From: Ceriagrion tenellum
Lineage: Eukaryota > Arthropoda > Insecta > Odonata > Coenagrionidae
Assembly: GCA_963169105.1 (NCBI GenBank)
Contig: OY720635.1
Coordinates: 134,644,545 to 134,708,544 of the forward strand
Reading direction: 5' to 3'
Length of the DNA stretch: 64,000 bases
This document shows, one piece after another, positions 36,268-48,814 of the stretch. The notes beneath the pieces were generated by a model. The model saw only the letters and a list, made by a program, of their open reading frames with translations. It was not told where the DNA came from and did no database searches. Each line of letters starts with the position of its first letter. Within the stretch, counting starts at the first letter, position 1. The translations under genes were made by a program, and so were the position numbers.

Positions 36268-38104
36268 GTTACACCCTTCTCGATCTCTGCCCTGTTGACG
36301 ATCTCGATAATGTCACTTCACAATCCCAATCACCCCCGACAACCTAAAGAAAACATTATCTTATTGTAAATCAAAATCAATGGGAGCTGATGAAATCCCT
36401 GTTAGTATTATAAAACAAGTCCCTAGTAGTTACCTTCCCATTTATTCTTAACATCTTCAATCACTCTCTACCCCTGTCTGTATATCCAACACTCTGGAAA
36501 ATGTCGTTATTTCCACCAATTAAGAAGGCTAAAAATCCTTCTTCCCCTTCCGATTTTCGCCCAATGTCTATTCTATGTGCAATATCCGAAGTCCTTGAGC
36601 GTATAGTCCACAATCAAACAACAGAAAATCTGCTTAAAAATGGTAAATTTGAGTGTCCAGGCAGTTTTCCGCAAGGGCTTTAGTAAACAGACTAATCTTT
36701 TGAAAGTCACAAGTGATATTCCCCAAGCTATTAATAAGCTAGAGCTGACTACCCTTGCACTATTTGACCTAAGGCAAGCTTTTAACAGAGTACCACTCAC
36801 AGCCGCTACAAAAAATGAAGAAACAAATTTTATTCTCTGTGTTAAATTGATTTGCCTCGTATCTTGATGGACCCTACCAGGCGTTTAAGTTTTCTTGGCA
36901 ATATCGCCCAGTGAAAACCCGCTGAATGAGGCGTCCCACAAGGGTCTGTTCTTGGACCCCTGTTATTTGATATCTACATCCTTGATCTTCCTGGCTGTAT
37001 AAAAAATTGTAAATATATTCTGTATGCTGATGACCTACATGTATACTATCATTGTTCTTCTAAAAAATCTAGTTGAAGCGATCGCCAAAGTAAATGCAGA
37101 CATAAATGCCGTTTGGGTTGAAAAGAACTCTCTTGCTCTGAACCAATCTAAGACTAAAGAAGTGTTAGTCTGAGGAAAAACATTTTTAAACTAAATCAAT
37201 CTAGACTATATCCCCAAAGTAAAACTTGGATATATCTGTATTTCTTATTCAAATTCAATGACTAATCTTGGTATTACGATGGGTTAACACCTTTCTTGGA
37301 ACGAGCATATACACTTTAAATATTTCCAATAAAATTAGCAAAACTCTGTACCAATTGAAATTAAATAGAAATTTACTTCCTTTAAACATAAAGAAGCACC
37401 ATATCTCTATTTCAGTGTCTTCCAATCTTGATTACTGGCCCTTAGTCTTTAATGACCTTACTCTTGAACAGAATGTAAAATTGCCGAGATCATTATATTC
37501 ACGTGTAATATTTATATTACATTTTCGGCGGGATGAGCATATCTCCCCGTAACTACGGCAACTTGGATGGCTTTCTACAAAATCTCGTTGAACGTACCTA
37601 CTGGCCACATTGCTCTGCTCTCTCTTCCATAAAAAGCAACCCAAATACCTCCAAAAGTATTCCCAGTCTCACCGTTTACTATAACAGTCGTCACAAAATC
37701 CTCATCCCAATCTCTGTACCACCCAGGACACCGAACTGTAACCTTCCAAAAGTCATTTCAAGTTACTGGGGCAAAACTGTGGAACTCCCTTCCTGATGAT
37801 CTAAAGAAACTGCAGTCCTTGCATCTATTTAAAAACTCTATTTATAATATGTTATTAGGCCAATAAGTTTCCTTATTTCCTCTCCTGTATATGTATCACC
37901 CAAATTTTACACATGTTTTTACGTATTTTTGTGATTTATTGTAACTATATCTGTTTTAATATATAAATGTTTATATGTATACTTATTTCATTACTGTTAG
38001 TATTGGAACCTTGACTTCACTCTTTTTTAGTGTTTGTTGTACTTAAGGGTCAATGTCCCAGTGCAAATAAATTATTTATCTATCTATGCCTATCTATCTA
38101 TCAA

Positions 38105-39779
38105 TAAACTGTAGTCCACTTGTCGCCTTACGCTTACGGCATCTTCTATAGGCTGAATAACTCTTAAGCCAGGATTCTTTCCACCTTCATATATTCCCTA
38201 ATGATATTTCCCATATATTCATTCATTCACAGCTTCTGAAAGGAGCCGGAAACCTAAGTTGTAGGTCTTTTCCACTAAAAAGCAAACGACAAACCATAAG
38301 ATAGCTTATATAACTTTTATGCGTCCTAGGCCTCATTTAACTTTTAGGCGTTTCTCCTAATTCATCACTGCGAGCAATTTTCATAACTATAGAGAAATTT
38401 GGTACCGAACTACTTTTTGGCGGTCTCGATTCCAACCATCAAATAACCTGCAGTCATTTAAATCATATACATCAGGGTGCAATCGATATCAACAGATAGC
38501 GTTAGCTCGCAAATAGTTTCAGAATTTGAATATTCTCCAAAAAGGTCTCACGCGTTTAGAAAAGGAATCCTTCACCATTCAACGCATGGAGGTGTTCCAA
38601 GTCCCTCTTGAACACCAGAGATTTTTTTTCTCTCGCAGGTAGGGGGGAGGGAGCCTCGGCCGCCGCTCTACGATCGCTGGCAGACCCTCAATGGCCCCTT
38701 TTGACGGCGTCACTTGATTGGCAAGATGGGAGGGGGGGTACGGTTCATTTCCACCGGCCCACCAGGTAGCGCCTCGTGTGTTTCCTTAACGAACTAACAG
38801 GGAAGATCCATTGTGATTACGCCTGCTGGCTTTCGTCCCGGTGAGGACGATTATTCCCTGGAATTGGCAGCTTGTTTTAGCGCTGCCAAAGTGCGAAATG
38901 AGCAAACAGAGAAGACCGAATAATCCGGCGTTTCTTCAGGGGCTTGGGATTTGATGATCATTAGTTATTCATTCGCCCTTTTGAGGAAGTGCCTCTTGGA
39001 AAACTTCTCGCACTTCTCAGGTGACTAGAGTGAATGACATATCTTAGTCTTTAAGCTGTCAAAATAACCTATGACTCATTCAAAATAGTAATTATGGTCA
39101 TCGAAGTCTAGCTGAAATTCATTTAAGCCTCAAACATTATTCCGTCATCGAAACATAATTATCCCGTTCGATAAGTCACCGGAATTGAATGTAAAAGAAA
39201 TTAACTTGACTCTTTCCTTATTTCAGGTGCACAAGACATGCTCCATTCATTATGCCGCAATGAAGTCCATTTTGTACTTTTTCCAATTTTTGAGAATGTG
39301 GGATAATTTTTTTAATTTAACTACTACTTAGAGAGTATTCTATTGTGGGGATTGACATAACCCATTCAGTCAAAGGAGGAATCCCACATTCAATAATGAA
39401 AATATCTTGTCTCTGAATAGACTGAAGCTATGATTTTCTTTCCCCATAATCACCACATTAAACTCAACACCTAAACTCTGCTACGTGGAGTGTGAGTCAC
39501 AAGATGGGGGAAATTTTATGCAGCTGAATAGTCGTCTCTCCGATCAAGGTAAATCACATGACGACCAAAAAGAGAAAACAAGCAAAGAAATGACTCACCA
39601 ATCGGAGAAACGGATGTCGAAATACAGTGGTGCGGAGTGGTTTCCCAAGGGTCAATTTCTTAATTCCGTGATGTCAGCAAGTGAGGCGGTGAAGGAACCA
39701 ATGAAGTTTAATGATCCCAGCTGCAAGCAGAAGAACATTTATATATCGTTCAAAATTGGCATAAGTTAGCAATGAATTA
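38105..39779. other. No gene recognised; CpG-rich patch
   Basis: The stretch 38640-38900 is GC- and CpG-rich, preceded by a pyrimidine tract and CAG (TTTTTTTTCTCTCGCAG), which looks like a splice acceptor. I cannot identify an exon after it: the frames downstream are short and carry no recognisable motif. The 94-codon frame at 39485-39769 is also unrecognised. Confidence 0.35.
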
Positions 39780-39855
39780 AAACACTCCATGAGGTAACCA
39801 CATTCATTGACATTAGTACATGGCATATCAGTTAGGTAGACCAGAAGTTTAAGTA
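39780..39855 (+). repeat. Direct repeat, copy 1
   Basis: Shares with 40566-40640 the ordered blocks ACACTCCATGAGGT, ATTGACATTAGTACATG and AGTTAG-TAGA-CAGAAGT, about 75-80% identical by eye over 75 bp. The copies are about 785 bp apart in the same orientation. They could be terminal repeats of an unidentified element or a local duplication. Confidence 0.7.
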
Positions 39856-40565
39856 CATACCGCACAGTTATTTTTCGCAGGAAAAATCCAACTTTTTTCT
39901 CTAACAAGTTTACCAAAACATTTTAATACTGATTCAGATAAATTTAACAATAGAATAAAGAATACAATAATATTTTTTTTATTTTAAAAACAAACCCGAG
40001 AAGGATCCTATCATTGAAAAAGTGGTGATTCCATCACTATGGCGAAATACAAACTGATGCCGCACACATTTGACTACACAACTTATCACTTCAGGTTACA
40101 AATTGTGAATGACATCTTTCAATTAGAGTGACTAAAAATTGACAGTTTTGATGAGAAGAAAAATCATTTCATAAATTTAGACACTGTTGAGAGAAAAAAA
40201 TATCGGAACGTATATGAGCATATAAGGGTCTCGTTGGTATGCTTATAAAAATTGTAGCCTAATGTTTATCCAAGTTTTCTGCCAACCCCATAGAAGTCCA
40301 TAATGTGAATTAATTCCTCAGTTTAGTCATTCAATTATGTCAATCCGCTTGAAAAATTTGCATCCCTAGCGTATTAAAACATGCTGTTCATTAATTTCTA
40401 TGTACAATGGTATATTTAAAACAACAATTTTTCGATCGCATAGACTACGATCGCTAAAAAGCCTCTCAAGACTCTTTGAGACTTTCATTACTGAAACTTT
40501 GTTATAATCGAACCTTCTTACATTTTTACGCCTGAGGGTCAGTAACTTATATATCGGTCAAGGTA

Positions 40566-40640
40566 ATACACTCCATGAGGTCACTTTTATTGACATTAGT
40601 ACATGACGTACAAGTTAGATAGATCAGAAGTATAACTTGG
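40566..40640 (+). repeat. Direct repeat, copy 2
   Basis: The partner of the copy at 39.8 kb, with the same block order and several substitutions and small indels. The intervening DNA has no recognisable coding sequence. Confidence 0.7.
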
Positions 40641-40979
40641 AAAAACTAGATGGGCAGGATCATACTTTTAACTGCTCTATTGAAACTAAACTGAAAGTAT
40701 CATACACTGAAAGCCCATGCGAGACAGACTGTACTGCAGTAACGAGCCACTTTGAATTTAAAAAATTCACTCTCGTATTGACCTTAACCTAATGCCATAC
40801 CAATCAAATATCCATTCTAATACGTACCGCGAAAACAGCGCCAAACTTGACAAACAACATCCACGGATGCAATAAAAAAGATAACGCGCGCTCCATTCAG
40901 TGAAGTAGCGTCTGCTCAAAGGGACGAAAGAGATCAGTAAGTATCTCATCCGCTCCAGCGGATTCCGTGGTATCTCACT

Positions 40980-41700
40980 GCTGAGCGGGAAACGGAAACG
41001 GGAGGAGGACGAAGCTTTTTTTTATTTTTGCGGGACTGGAGTAGTGCAGAGGAAAGAATAGGAGTAGAAAAGAGTCTAGGACTCACATCAGCGTCAGACC
41101 ACAAAAAAAGAATGGTTGGGAAGCAAGAAAAGATGTGAAGCCCCTTTATTTTTTTCACTCCAGAGTTGGGAAAGGATGGGGAAGGTAGAAAGTACATAAG
41201 TTTTGCCGGCAATGAATGGAAAGGTATTTTGCTTGTGTTTGGGTGTTTCCTCCTCTTTTTCCCGACACGAACGGGAGAAAAAGAGAGGAAGAACAGGAGG
41301 AGCAGAAGAAGAAGGCGGGCATTCGACTCCATCCATCTTGTGGAGATCTTTGCTCTTTCTCTACCCGCTTCCTCTCCCAGCGTCTTCCGAGAACGGAATG
41401 GAAAGCAGAGGCGAGCAAGGATGTGGGACGAGGAGGCAAGGAGGGAAGGAAAGAGAAGGGGGTTGTTTGGAAAAGCGAGTGAGAAGGAGTAAGGAAGAGA
41501 TTTATGTAGCAGAAAAATCTGAGTCTGGGATCGCGGAGGAGGAGGGAAGAGAGAGAGAGAGGAAAGAGTAGATGGAGAATCAGAGATATGGAGAGGAAAG
41601 GGAGCGAAACCGAGCCAAAATAAGTGTTATTGGGATCGGGCCGTGGCAAAGGGAAGTTGGGGGAGTGATGAAGAAGACATTGGGGAAACTCCACGAAAAT
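40980..41700 (+). other. Purine-rich (G/A) tract, non-coding
   Basis: The + strand is strongly G/A-rich over about 500 bp (41180-41700), with GAGAGAGAGAG near 41551. The overlapping frames of 77-179 codons on both strands are low-complexity (R/E/G on one strand, S/L/P/F on the other) and fit composition alone. Confidence 0.5.
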
Positions 41701-41734
41701 ACACGTGTAAGAGAGAAGTAAAAAGGTCGTTATA

Positions 41735-41772
41735 GAACTTTTAAGAGAGGACTGAACTTTTAAGAGAGGACT
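41735..41772 (+). repeat. Perfect 19-bp tandem duplication
   Basis: GAACTTTTAAGAGAGGACT occurs twice in immediate succession (41735-41753 and 41754-41772). Confidence 0.9.
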
Positions 41773-44700
41773 GAAGGAGATAGACAGAGGAGTTCCACAA
41801 ACGCGATGAAATGTAAATGCTATCGCCCCGGAGAAGGGCTGCCAATGTTTTTAGTCAAACGAAGGGAGCTGCATTCGATCACACGTAACCATGCACATCT
41901 TTCGAGAAAATGGGAATGCATCTACATAATACATCACAAGTATCCACAAGGTTGTTGGAACGCGAGAGAAACGCATGTGGTGGAATTATCTTTCACCGCA
42001 CAGGTACATCCTTTCCTTTTGCGATGTGGTGACGAATAGAGACAGGTGAAAAAAATAAATAGGAGGAGAATATCGGAATGGATATTAATATATATAGGAA
42101 ATACGTTCCCTCTACAGGTGCTTACGATATTTCGCTTTTTTCGTTGAATACTCAGAGAAAGATAAAACGAACCCAGCGATTCTTCTACAATACATCAACC
42201 ATGTACCTATACATATGTATAATATGCTGGCAGTTTGATGCGCAATAACTCTTCAATAACCATAGTGATGTGCTCTCTAAATATGTATAACTTCGGAGAT
42301 GGATATTTTTTCAAATAAAAGCCTTACATGTTTTGGATCATATGGTTAATTATATCTTAAGTATGCGCCTCACTATGATAATGCACGCTGTCTTTTTCTG
42401 AATCACCACAGTTTTGACTGTATACTTAAAGCATATTTCCGATCATAAAAAGCCACATTATTTACACGTACTTGAATTAATGTTCAAATGTTGGATTCAA
42501 ATGCCTCGCTCAACCCAACATTACAATTAAAATGTTTAGCAGAAATGCTATCATCGTTCTGTTGTACCGAGTGTTATCCCACTTCTTTCAACTTATCATC
42601 CCAAATTGCTTTAGCAGAGCATTATCGGTTGCGGGAAGTTCACTCATAGGTAGGCGGTGAATTTAAACGCATACTTCAGAACTATAGCCATTGTAAATTA
42701 AACGCTTCATTTGCGGAACTCTGATCAATAAAACAACTCTTCTAGCGTTTCTTTTTACGTTTACCATGAATAAGCTGTTGTAGGTGACAGACCTCCACAA
42801 AAGTAATTTAACATTAACCTGAGCCTCTACTTTGGCAGCGTTTTGAATTACCGATAAACTTAGGGAAACTGGCTGGAAGAAGCCACATTCCAAGAGAAAA
42901 TACACCCTAAACCAAATCATGAGAAATTATTCTAGTATCAGATGACGAAACTGTGGTAATGGACTGCATTCTGTCGATTGGTGGTGATAAGAGACAGGCC
43001 GTAAGGCTGAAGGTAGCTTCTTCCTTCATATCCTACTATTTAGGTATGCAATTAGAGCATAGCTACCGTGCACCAAGGTAATCATCTCACTAGCCAGGCA
43101 AGACAAGAATTTTTAAATTGGATTTTGAGCCAGGAACAGTTGCATTGGGCAACATTCAACGAAAAAATGATGCGGGTCTAAATAGGGAGTCTAATAGTCA
43201 ATTACATCTCAGAAAACTAAAATATGCCGTAATGGTAGCCAATTGTGAGCATTATTCATCGTTCGAGAAACAAACATTTAAAGAAATAATGAGAGTAGTT
43301 GTGGAATATAAGTCTCAAGGTAGTCTCAAATAATAGGCCTCATTCTGAATAACAAGTAATGAACAAGAGTGAATAGTAAGCACATCTTTGGCTTAGGCAA
43401 GTTAAAGAGAACTGACGATGGTGGATTAGCTCAGTAGATTCAAAAAGAGACGACATAAATCTGAGAATGGGAGAAATAAATGATAAATTGATCGCTTTGA
43501 CCGAAAAAGGAAGGCTGTCAGAGCGGGAACAGACGTAAACAAGAAGGCGTGTGAATGGATGTGGAAGAGGTAACGCAGGTAGGTTATCCAACTACTCCTC
43601 TGAGCAAATCCATGTAAAAGGGAGTAATAGGGAACGAGCTGGGCACGAGGCGATAAAAAAGGAGGCAAGAGGACACCAGAATAGATTTCGTATTTCGGTG
43701 AATAAAGGCATCGCTCCTTCTCATTCGTAGTCGTGAAAGGTGCGGCGAAAGAAAGGAAGCTTACGCCTCTTCGTTTGACAATGTGGCCACAATTTTTACT
43801 GCTACGAAATTTGGCATGAATGCCATCTTCCACGTCAATTTGTAACTCGTGTGATTCAAAATTGTCTACTTCAAATTCCGTCCATCGTGTTAAATACGAG
43901 TCTGGGATGTTGAGATAGAATAGTGTGAAAATCATACCAGTATTTCATGATTTCCGGAATCATTTGGCCGATGCCAATTTACTGCTTCCTACAGTAGTAC
44001 CTAGAGATTTTACTTATCATCTGATCCTTAGTGAACCAGTTTTATTGTCCCTTGATAATGAACATCATTTATGAAAATCAGCATATATTAAGCAAAAATT
44101 ATTCACTTTGCCAAATTACCTAGGAATCAGTTCAAATTAAGGGATAATGAAAACAGCGTCTATATATCCTCATAATTAACGAGCACGATTTAGGATGGAT
44201 AAAAATGAGGAAATAACACCGGAAAAAATTCATCAGCACAAGTCAAGCTTGAAATCCAGATGTTAAATGCTCCCCGAAGACATCGTCTACTTGAAAATGG
44301 ATTGGATCGGATTTGCGAGTGAAGAATTTATGTTGAGCTTCGACCGCTAAACAGCATATGTGTCACCGAACATGCTATAAAAAAGCCCATGTTTTAGTTT
44401 TACCATCAACTAAAGTCGAAAGAACACAGACAGTTGTTCATAAAAGGATAGCAGATGCTTTGAAGTGTAATAGCTCATAAAAAAATTCCGCGAGCATTGG
44501 ACATCTATTTAAGAATATAAACAATAATCAATGAAAAAACTACACTTTAGATGGCTACAGATATACCATACTTGTAATTGGGAACAAAAGTGTAAATCGT
44601 ACATGACTGTTTTCTTTGAAATGCATGCATGCCATCGCATACAGTCTGCATGGGAAAAAGGAGGCCATCCGGCATTCTTCGGACAGCCCTGTACTTCAAG

Positions 44701-45284
44701 CAATATTTAATAACCAGCCAGTTTTTTGACTAGAAATATGTAGGAAACGAGAATGAGGTTACATTTTGAAAGCATAATGAACCAAATATTGAAAGCGGTT
44801 CATCATAACTATAATCACCTGAGAGTAAATTCTAAATTATTTTTCAATGAGAACCCTTCATACAACGCATTCGAAAGAAAACATATATAAAAATCAATTA
44901 TGAGTAAGAAATAAGAGCCAATTTGGAGGCTGTTGAGTGAAATGTGGTTACGGTACTGGCTGTTTGCGTCATTGCATCTCCTACTCGCTCTAATATTAAG
45001 CATTATAGAGAATTGTCACTAGGCTACACTGCACGATAACGAGTAACAGTCTCGAACAGGAGAATTGATAATATTATCGTGTAGATCCCTAGAAGCACCT
45101 TTGCAATATGTTCACTTATCCAAATAGCCAGGAAATTGTAGTGTTAATCAATCATATATCAATCCTTTTTCATTAGCTAATATTAGATTGTATCAACTGG
45201 TTGGGTACAGATGCCCATGTAATACTTTTCAGATCAGCTGATTGGCTGAACTAGACAAAATGTAAATAATATAAAAGATTGTGT
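41773..45284. other. No gene recognised
   Basis: AT-rich. The 169-codon minus-strand frame at 43426-43935 and the 85-codon one at 42663-42920 have no family motif, and adjacent overlapping frames suggest chance. No element ends seen. Confidence 0.45.
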
Positions 45285-45340
45285 CATCACTCATCAGCTC
45301 ACTATCAGCTCACTATCACTCATCACTCATCAGCTCACTA
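45285..45340 (+). repeat. Short tandem repeats of CATCA/GCTCACTATCA units
   Basis: CATCACTCATCAGCTCACTATCA-like units repeat irregularly about three times, leading directly into the left arm of the hairpin at 45333-45398. Confidence 0.7.
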
Positions 45341-45398
45341 TCCAGCTCATGAAAAAGTCCTTCACGCGATGGACTTTTTCATGAGCTGAATAGTGAGC
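45333..45398. repeat. 28-bp-stem hairpin with 10-nt loop
   Basis: The arms 45333-45360 and 45371-45398 pair over 28 bp with one mismatch (a G-T pair in one transcript sense). The loop is TTCACGCGAT. A 13-bp piece of the right arm (TCATGAGCTGAAT) recurs at about 63831-63843. It may be a tiny foldback element, or the transcribed strand could form a microRNA-precursor-sized hairpin. Confidence 0.8.
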
Positions 45399-45639
45399 CA
45401 ATGTTTCAAATCTTTAAGAGTCTTGCAAAAATTGGCACATTAAAGATGAAGACTAAGGTTTCAGTACAAAGAACCCGTGTCTGTCAGAGCCATCTGGCAA
45501 AGCCCTTTCCATCCATTTGAACGACATAAATAAAAAGTAAAAATTGCAAATTCCAAAATTAAATCAATTCTCACTTATCAGTGGCAATGAATTCATTTTG
45601 TATTTATTTTACTACATCGGTAAGGATGAATCATTTATT

Positions 45640-45805
45640 AGTGAGAATGAATTTTACGTGGAATTTTCAAAAAATATTTTTTCCTTGTTTTCCACATTTG
45701 CAAATTCCATACGTAAATTAGTCTCACCAATGTGTGAGAATAAATTTTATGTCGAATTTGCAAAGTATGTTTTTTATTTGTGTCGCAGTGGAAAAATCCT
45801 ATAGT
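45640..45805 (-). pseudogene. Possible degenerate C2H2 zinc-finger array
   Basis: On the minus strand the frame reads FHCDTNKKHTLQIRHKIYSH, then YVWNLQMWKTRKKYFLKI and PRKIHSH, stop. The two units are about 84-90 bp apart and similar to each other at DNA level (the latter halves share AAATT(C)...CATTCTCAC). They recall the insect C2H2 pattern C-x2-C-x-T-x-K-x3-L-x2-H-x3-H, but key cysteines are lost (W or Q in their place) and the first histidine of the second unit is proline. A third, shorter unit (HPYRCSK ... IHCH) follows. This could be an old zinc-finger pseudogene or just an AT-rich tandem repeat that mimics one. Confidence 0.35.
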
Positions 45806-45871
45806 AGAGCCGAGACGGCATGTCAAGTCCATTCGAACATAAGTCGGTCTACCATTACCGGGTAAACACAC

Positions 45872-47689
45872 GTATGATGAAAGAATACATTTCTGTCAGC
45901 ACTTCTACTCGAGATTCTCAGAAAATAAATCATTCAATCTTTGTGGATAAAATGAGTATAGTCAGTGAAAGGAGCTGGTGCATAAATAAACGTGACTCCG
46001 GCTTAAAACATGCAGCTTTCCATGATGCCCTTGGTACAAGCAAAGGTGGATATGACCTCACGTAGAATCCTTTCCAGATTTCTTTAACTTTCCCTGGATA
46101 TTTTTTTTTTAATTCCCAGCGATGGGAAAGTGCCTGAGCCAACAAAAATACCGTCGAAAAGTTGCGCTTGTGGAAAGGCGATCGAGTGAAAGGGGAATTC
46201 GTAAACAACGTTTGGGAAACAGGGGGAGTCGAAGAGATAAGTAATGGATGGGGTTGTGGAAAGGTGCTAGCAGCTTTGAGGAGAGAAGCAAAAACCGTCT
46301 CTCTCGGTGGGTGAGCAAAGAGGTGCGAACAGAACTCATCACGCTTCGAGAAGACAAGTCTTCTGGGCTGAATTGACAATCGAAACAAATTTCGCTAAAT
46401 CGGAATCTTTGGAAAAATATGCGATACGAGTTTACACACATACACTGTAGCAGTAGCACTTAAAAATTGAGAGCCTTAAAGAAGCAAATATTTATAAAAA
46501 TGTTCAATCTAAGCTAAGAAACAGTATATTACCGGCGCTATCACGGCAATAATTTTAGTGTATGAGTTTTATGTACGCCCTTCGTATTACTAATTTACCT
46601 AATATTTATGTCGTAAATTAAAACCAATAACTTAATTTTAAAATCAACACATCATCCCAAATTTTCATAAGGGTAACATTTTTTTTATGATAATTAATTT
46701 TAAAAGGTATATTGGTAGGTATTTTCAATTCAACTCGTGTTTAGTATGGTGTTATTAAATTTCAAGAGCAGTCTTCGAGACGTTGACTGCTCGCGACAAC
46801 AACTTCGTAAAGCATTGATTTATTTTTACGCCCAGATGAGAATTGCCGCAAATACTCTCAAGAGTGAATGAACTAATTATGTACGCATATTTATATCGCT
46901 TGGCGCCCCATATCTATCAGAATATTTTACTTCGGGACAATAGGCTAACACATTCTATTTTGCCTCATCTTTTAATATGGTTTTTTTCTATTCTGCATCG
47001 CTTAGTATTTGAGGTTTACCTGGCCAGCCAATTGAAATCAATTCATCCGTGTAATGGTTAAACTGGTTTAAATAAGGCCTAAAGGAGCATAAGCAACAAT
47101 TCAAATCGAGCAAGGACCCATTAAGGTAGTTTGAGCGAAATACCATTTTACCTAGAAATCAATGAATTTGATCTCATTTTTGAGAAAAATATCTCACTGT
47201 TCTAATGACACCAAAAATTCAACCCCCATACCACATTACTTTCGTAGATATTTGCCAACAAGTATCAGCCCTTTTACCTGGCAAATGGTGCGTGTATGCA
47301 CTCCAGAGAGACATTATTTACAAAATGAGGAATTCATAACACTTAGATGTCGTAAAAAAACTAACAGCGTGTAGTTTGCATGTTTTCTCAACTATTTTTG
47401 ACAATAAATCATATTGTCACCGCAACAGGTTTTTGGGTATCACAAAAAAACCTTCCGTTTTGAAGGAGTTTCAAACGCATCGTACGAAAACAATGAGTCA
47501 ATTTAAATACTAATTTAGATATTTTCAATTAATTACTTACTATTTCTGTCTCATAAAACTATTCTATTGAACCAATAATAAAGCAATATTTAATTCATGT
47601 GTCCTACAACTGGTGAAACTAAAACGAATAATTCGAATATTGTCTCTATTATGACTAGGAAACAATCTCGCTCCGACTACCTTAGGGGA
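45872..47689. other. No gene recognised
   Basis: AT-rich. Frames at 45930-46459 on the minus strand are unremarkable. No repeat family seen. Confidence 0.5.
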
Positions 47690-48290
47690 TGGAGAAGGGT
47701 TCGCGATTGGCTGCTCTGAGGGAGAAGGTTTAGGTTTTGAGCGGGGGAGTGAGGGGTGGGGGGGGAAGGATGAGAGGATTTGGAAAAGGACGAGTCACCG
47801 CAGTCAGAGAAAGGGGAGGAAGGAAGAAAGTGCCCCCCTAACCTCCCGCCCCCCTCCCCCGGTCCCCTTACACCACCGTTCTTTCCAAGCAAAAGACAAA
47901 TGGATGAGGCAGAGAGTGGGAGGTTGGGGGGTTTGGTGATTTTTTTCAAATGGGGCCCCTCCTAGGAAAGTTTGGGGGGACGTTTGAAGGGGAAAGGGAT
48001 TGCATGATGGGGAGGCGAGAAGAAGTGGATTGAGGAGGGAGGACTGCCCATGGTAAAGTGGGCGGGGCGGGTTGGGGGAGGAGTCGGTTCGTCCCGTTGA
48101 GGGTGTGGGTGCGTCGGAGGGGACGGAAGCGTGGACGGGCGCCGTGTTCCCAGGTGATGCTCCGGGCACAGCAGCGCCGCCCGGAAACTCCAGGAAGAGA
48201 AATGCCCCCGAGGGTGGTCTGGGGATGGAGATGGAAAGGGAAAGTTGGCAGCGGGAATAGAATGGAATGGGTTGTGAATGGAATGAAATA
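47690..48290 (+). other. G-rich tract with CpG-rich part, non-coding by appearance
   Basis: Many G runs on the + strand (47740-48080), followed by a CpG-rich segment (48060-48240). Overlapping frames of 77-185 codons occur in every reading phase and are rich in S, P, L, F or G, R, E. That indicates composition rather than selection for one frame. Confidence 0.45.
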
Positions 48291-48737
48291 AAGTCCACTG
48301 CGCCGTGACTGAAAAAGGCCAATAAATACGTGTAGTTTCAGAGCCCCATTCTGTACCAGAATGATTGTGTAACGGAAATAGAAGTGATAGCTCAGATAAA
48401 ACTGAAAGGAATTGATGCTTATTTTCAATAAATTCATAGAATAGGAAAAGAATTGATTTTTTTATGGATGATAAAATTATATTTACGAGCTGGTTGAGCA
48501 AATTTATTGTCAGCATCACACTCTTATAGCCTATTTCATTATGTAATAAGCCGTAAAAGATTTACAAATACATAATACAGGTTACTCCCGGCTTTTGCTT
48601 AATGCAGGTAATTAAGAATTACAGTAAGCAGTAAAAGTTTACATATTTACATTACAGATTAATTTAGTATTTCCGTAACAGTTGTAGAATACCCATAGTG
48701 TGGTGCATGCTGGTGAAAGTTAATTTCTACACTCTAT

Positions 48738-48814
48738 TGCATGTTGGCGATAGGTCACCCCCTGCAAAACACCCTTGAGGTAGCTTGCAGGATTGTATGT
48801 AAATGCAGATGCAC
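48738..48814 (+). mobile_element. LINE 3' tail relic
   Basis: GCATGTTGGCGATAGGTCACC, CCCTGCAAAACACCCTTGAGG and GCTTGCAGGATTGTATG followed by AATGCAGATGCA align with the LINE termini at 56.0 and 62.3 kb. The hairpin is recognisable but diverged. No coding part is identified upstream. Confidence 0.6.

Larger units (their letters stand above)
35885..38104 (+). pseudogene. CR1/Jockey-like LINE ORF2 (endonuclease plus reverse transcriptase), decayed
   Basis: Endonuclease part: YIIVLGDFNSDMLCDW (APE-type GDFN motif), HPYGD, then after an insertion YTLLDLCPVDDLDN. Reverse-transcriptase part: KSMGADEIPVSIIK, WKMSLFPPIKKAKNPS, FRPMSILCAISEVLERIV, ALFDLRQAF (motif A), GVPQGSVLGPLLFDIYIL (motif B), YILYADDLHVYY (motif C intact), NLGITM. 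C-terminal part: FQVTGAKLWNSLPDDLKKL and LFKNSIYNMLLGQ, stop at about 37864. The 3' UTR ends with a (TCTA)n tail near 38075-38104. Many frameshifts and stops, a deletion between endonuclease and reverse transcriptase, and a nested 221-bp insertion make it a pseudogene. The N-terminus is missing. Confidence 0.9.

Noticed and set aside
38600..38645. Splice acceptor before an exon (pyrimidine tract then CTCTCGCAG)
   Set aside because: No open, recognisable exon follows. Such pyrimidine-AG strings are common in this composition.
40946..41694. 128- and 179-codon minus-strand frames, one starting with a leucine-rich, signal-peptide-like run
   Set aside because: The run derives from a CTC/CTT-rich strand opposite a purine tract. 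Overlapping frames on both strands show the same compositional openness.
43426..43935. 169-codon minus-strand frame
   Set aside because: No motif, no codon bias, and an overlapping frame in another phase. Chance cannot be excluded and no function can be supported.
47804..48519. Several overlapping frames of 160-185 codons on the minus strand
   Set aside because: They occur in different phases of the same C/T-rich strand, are dominated by S, P, L and F, and resemble nothing known. Composition suppresses stop codons there.
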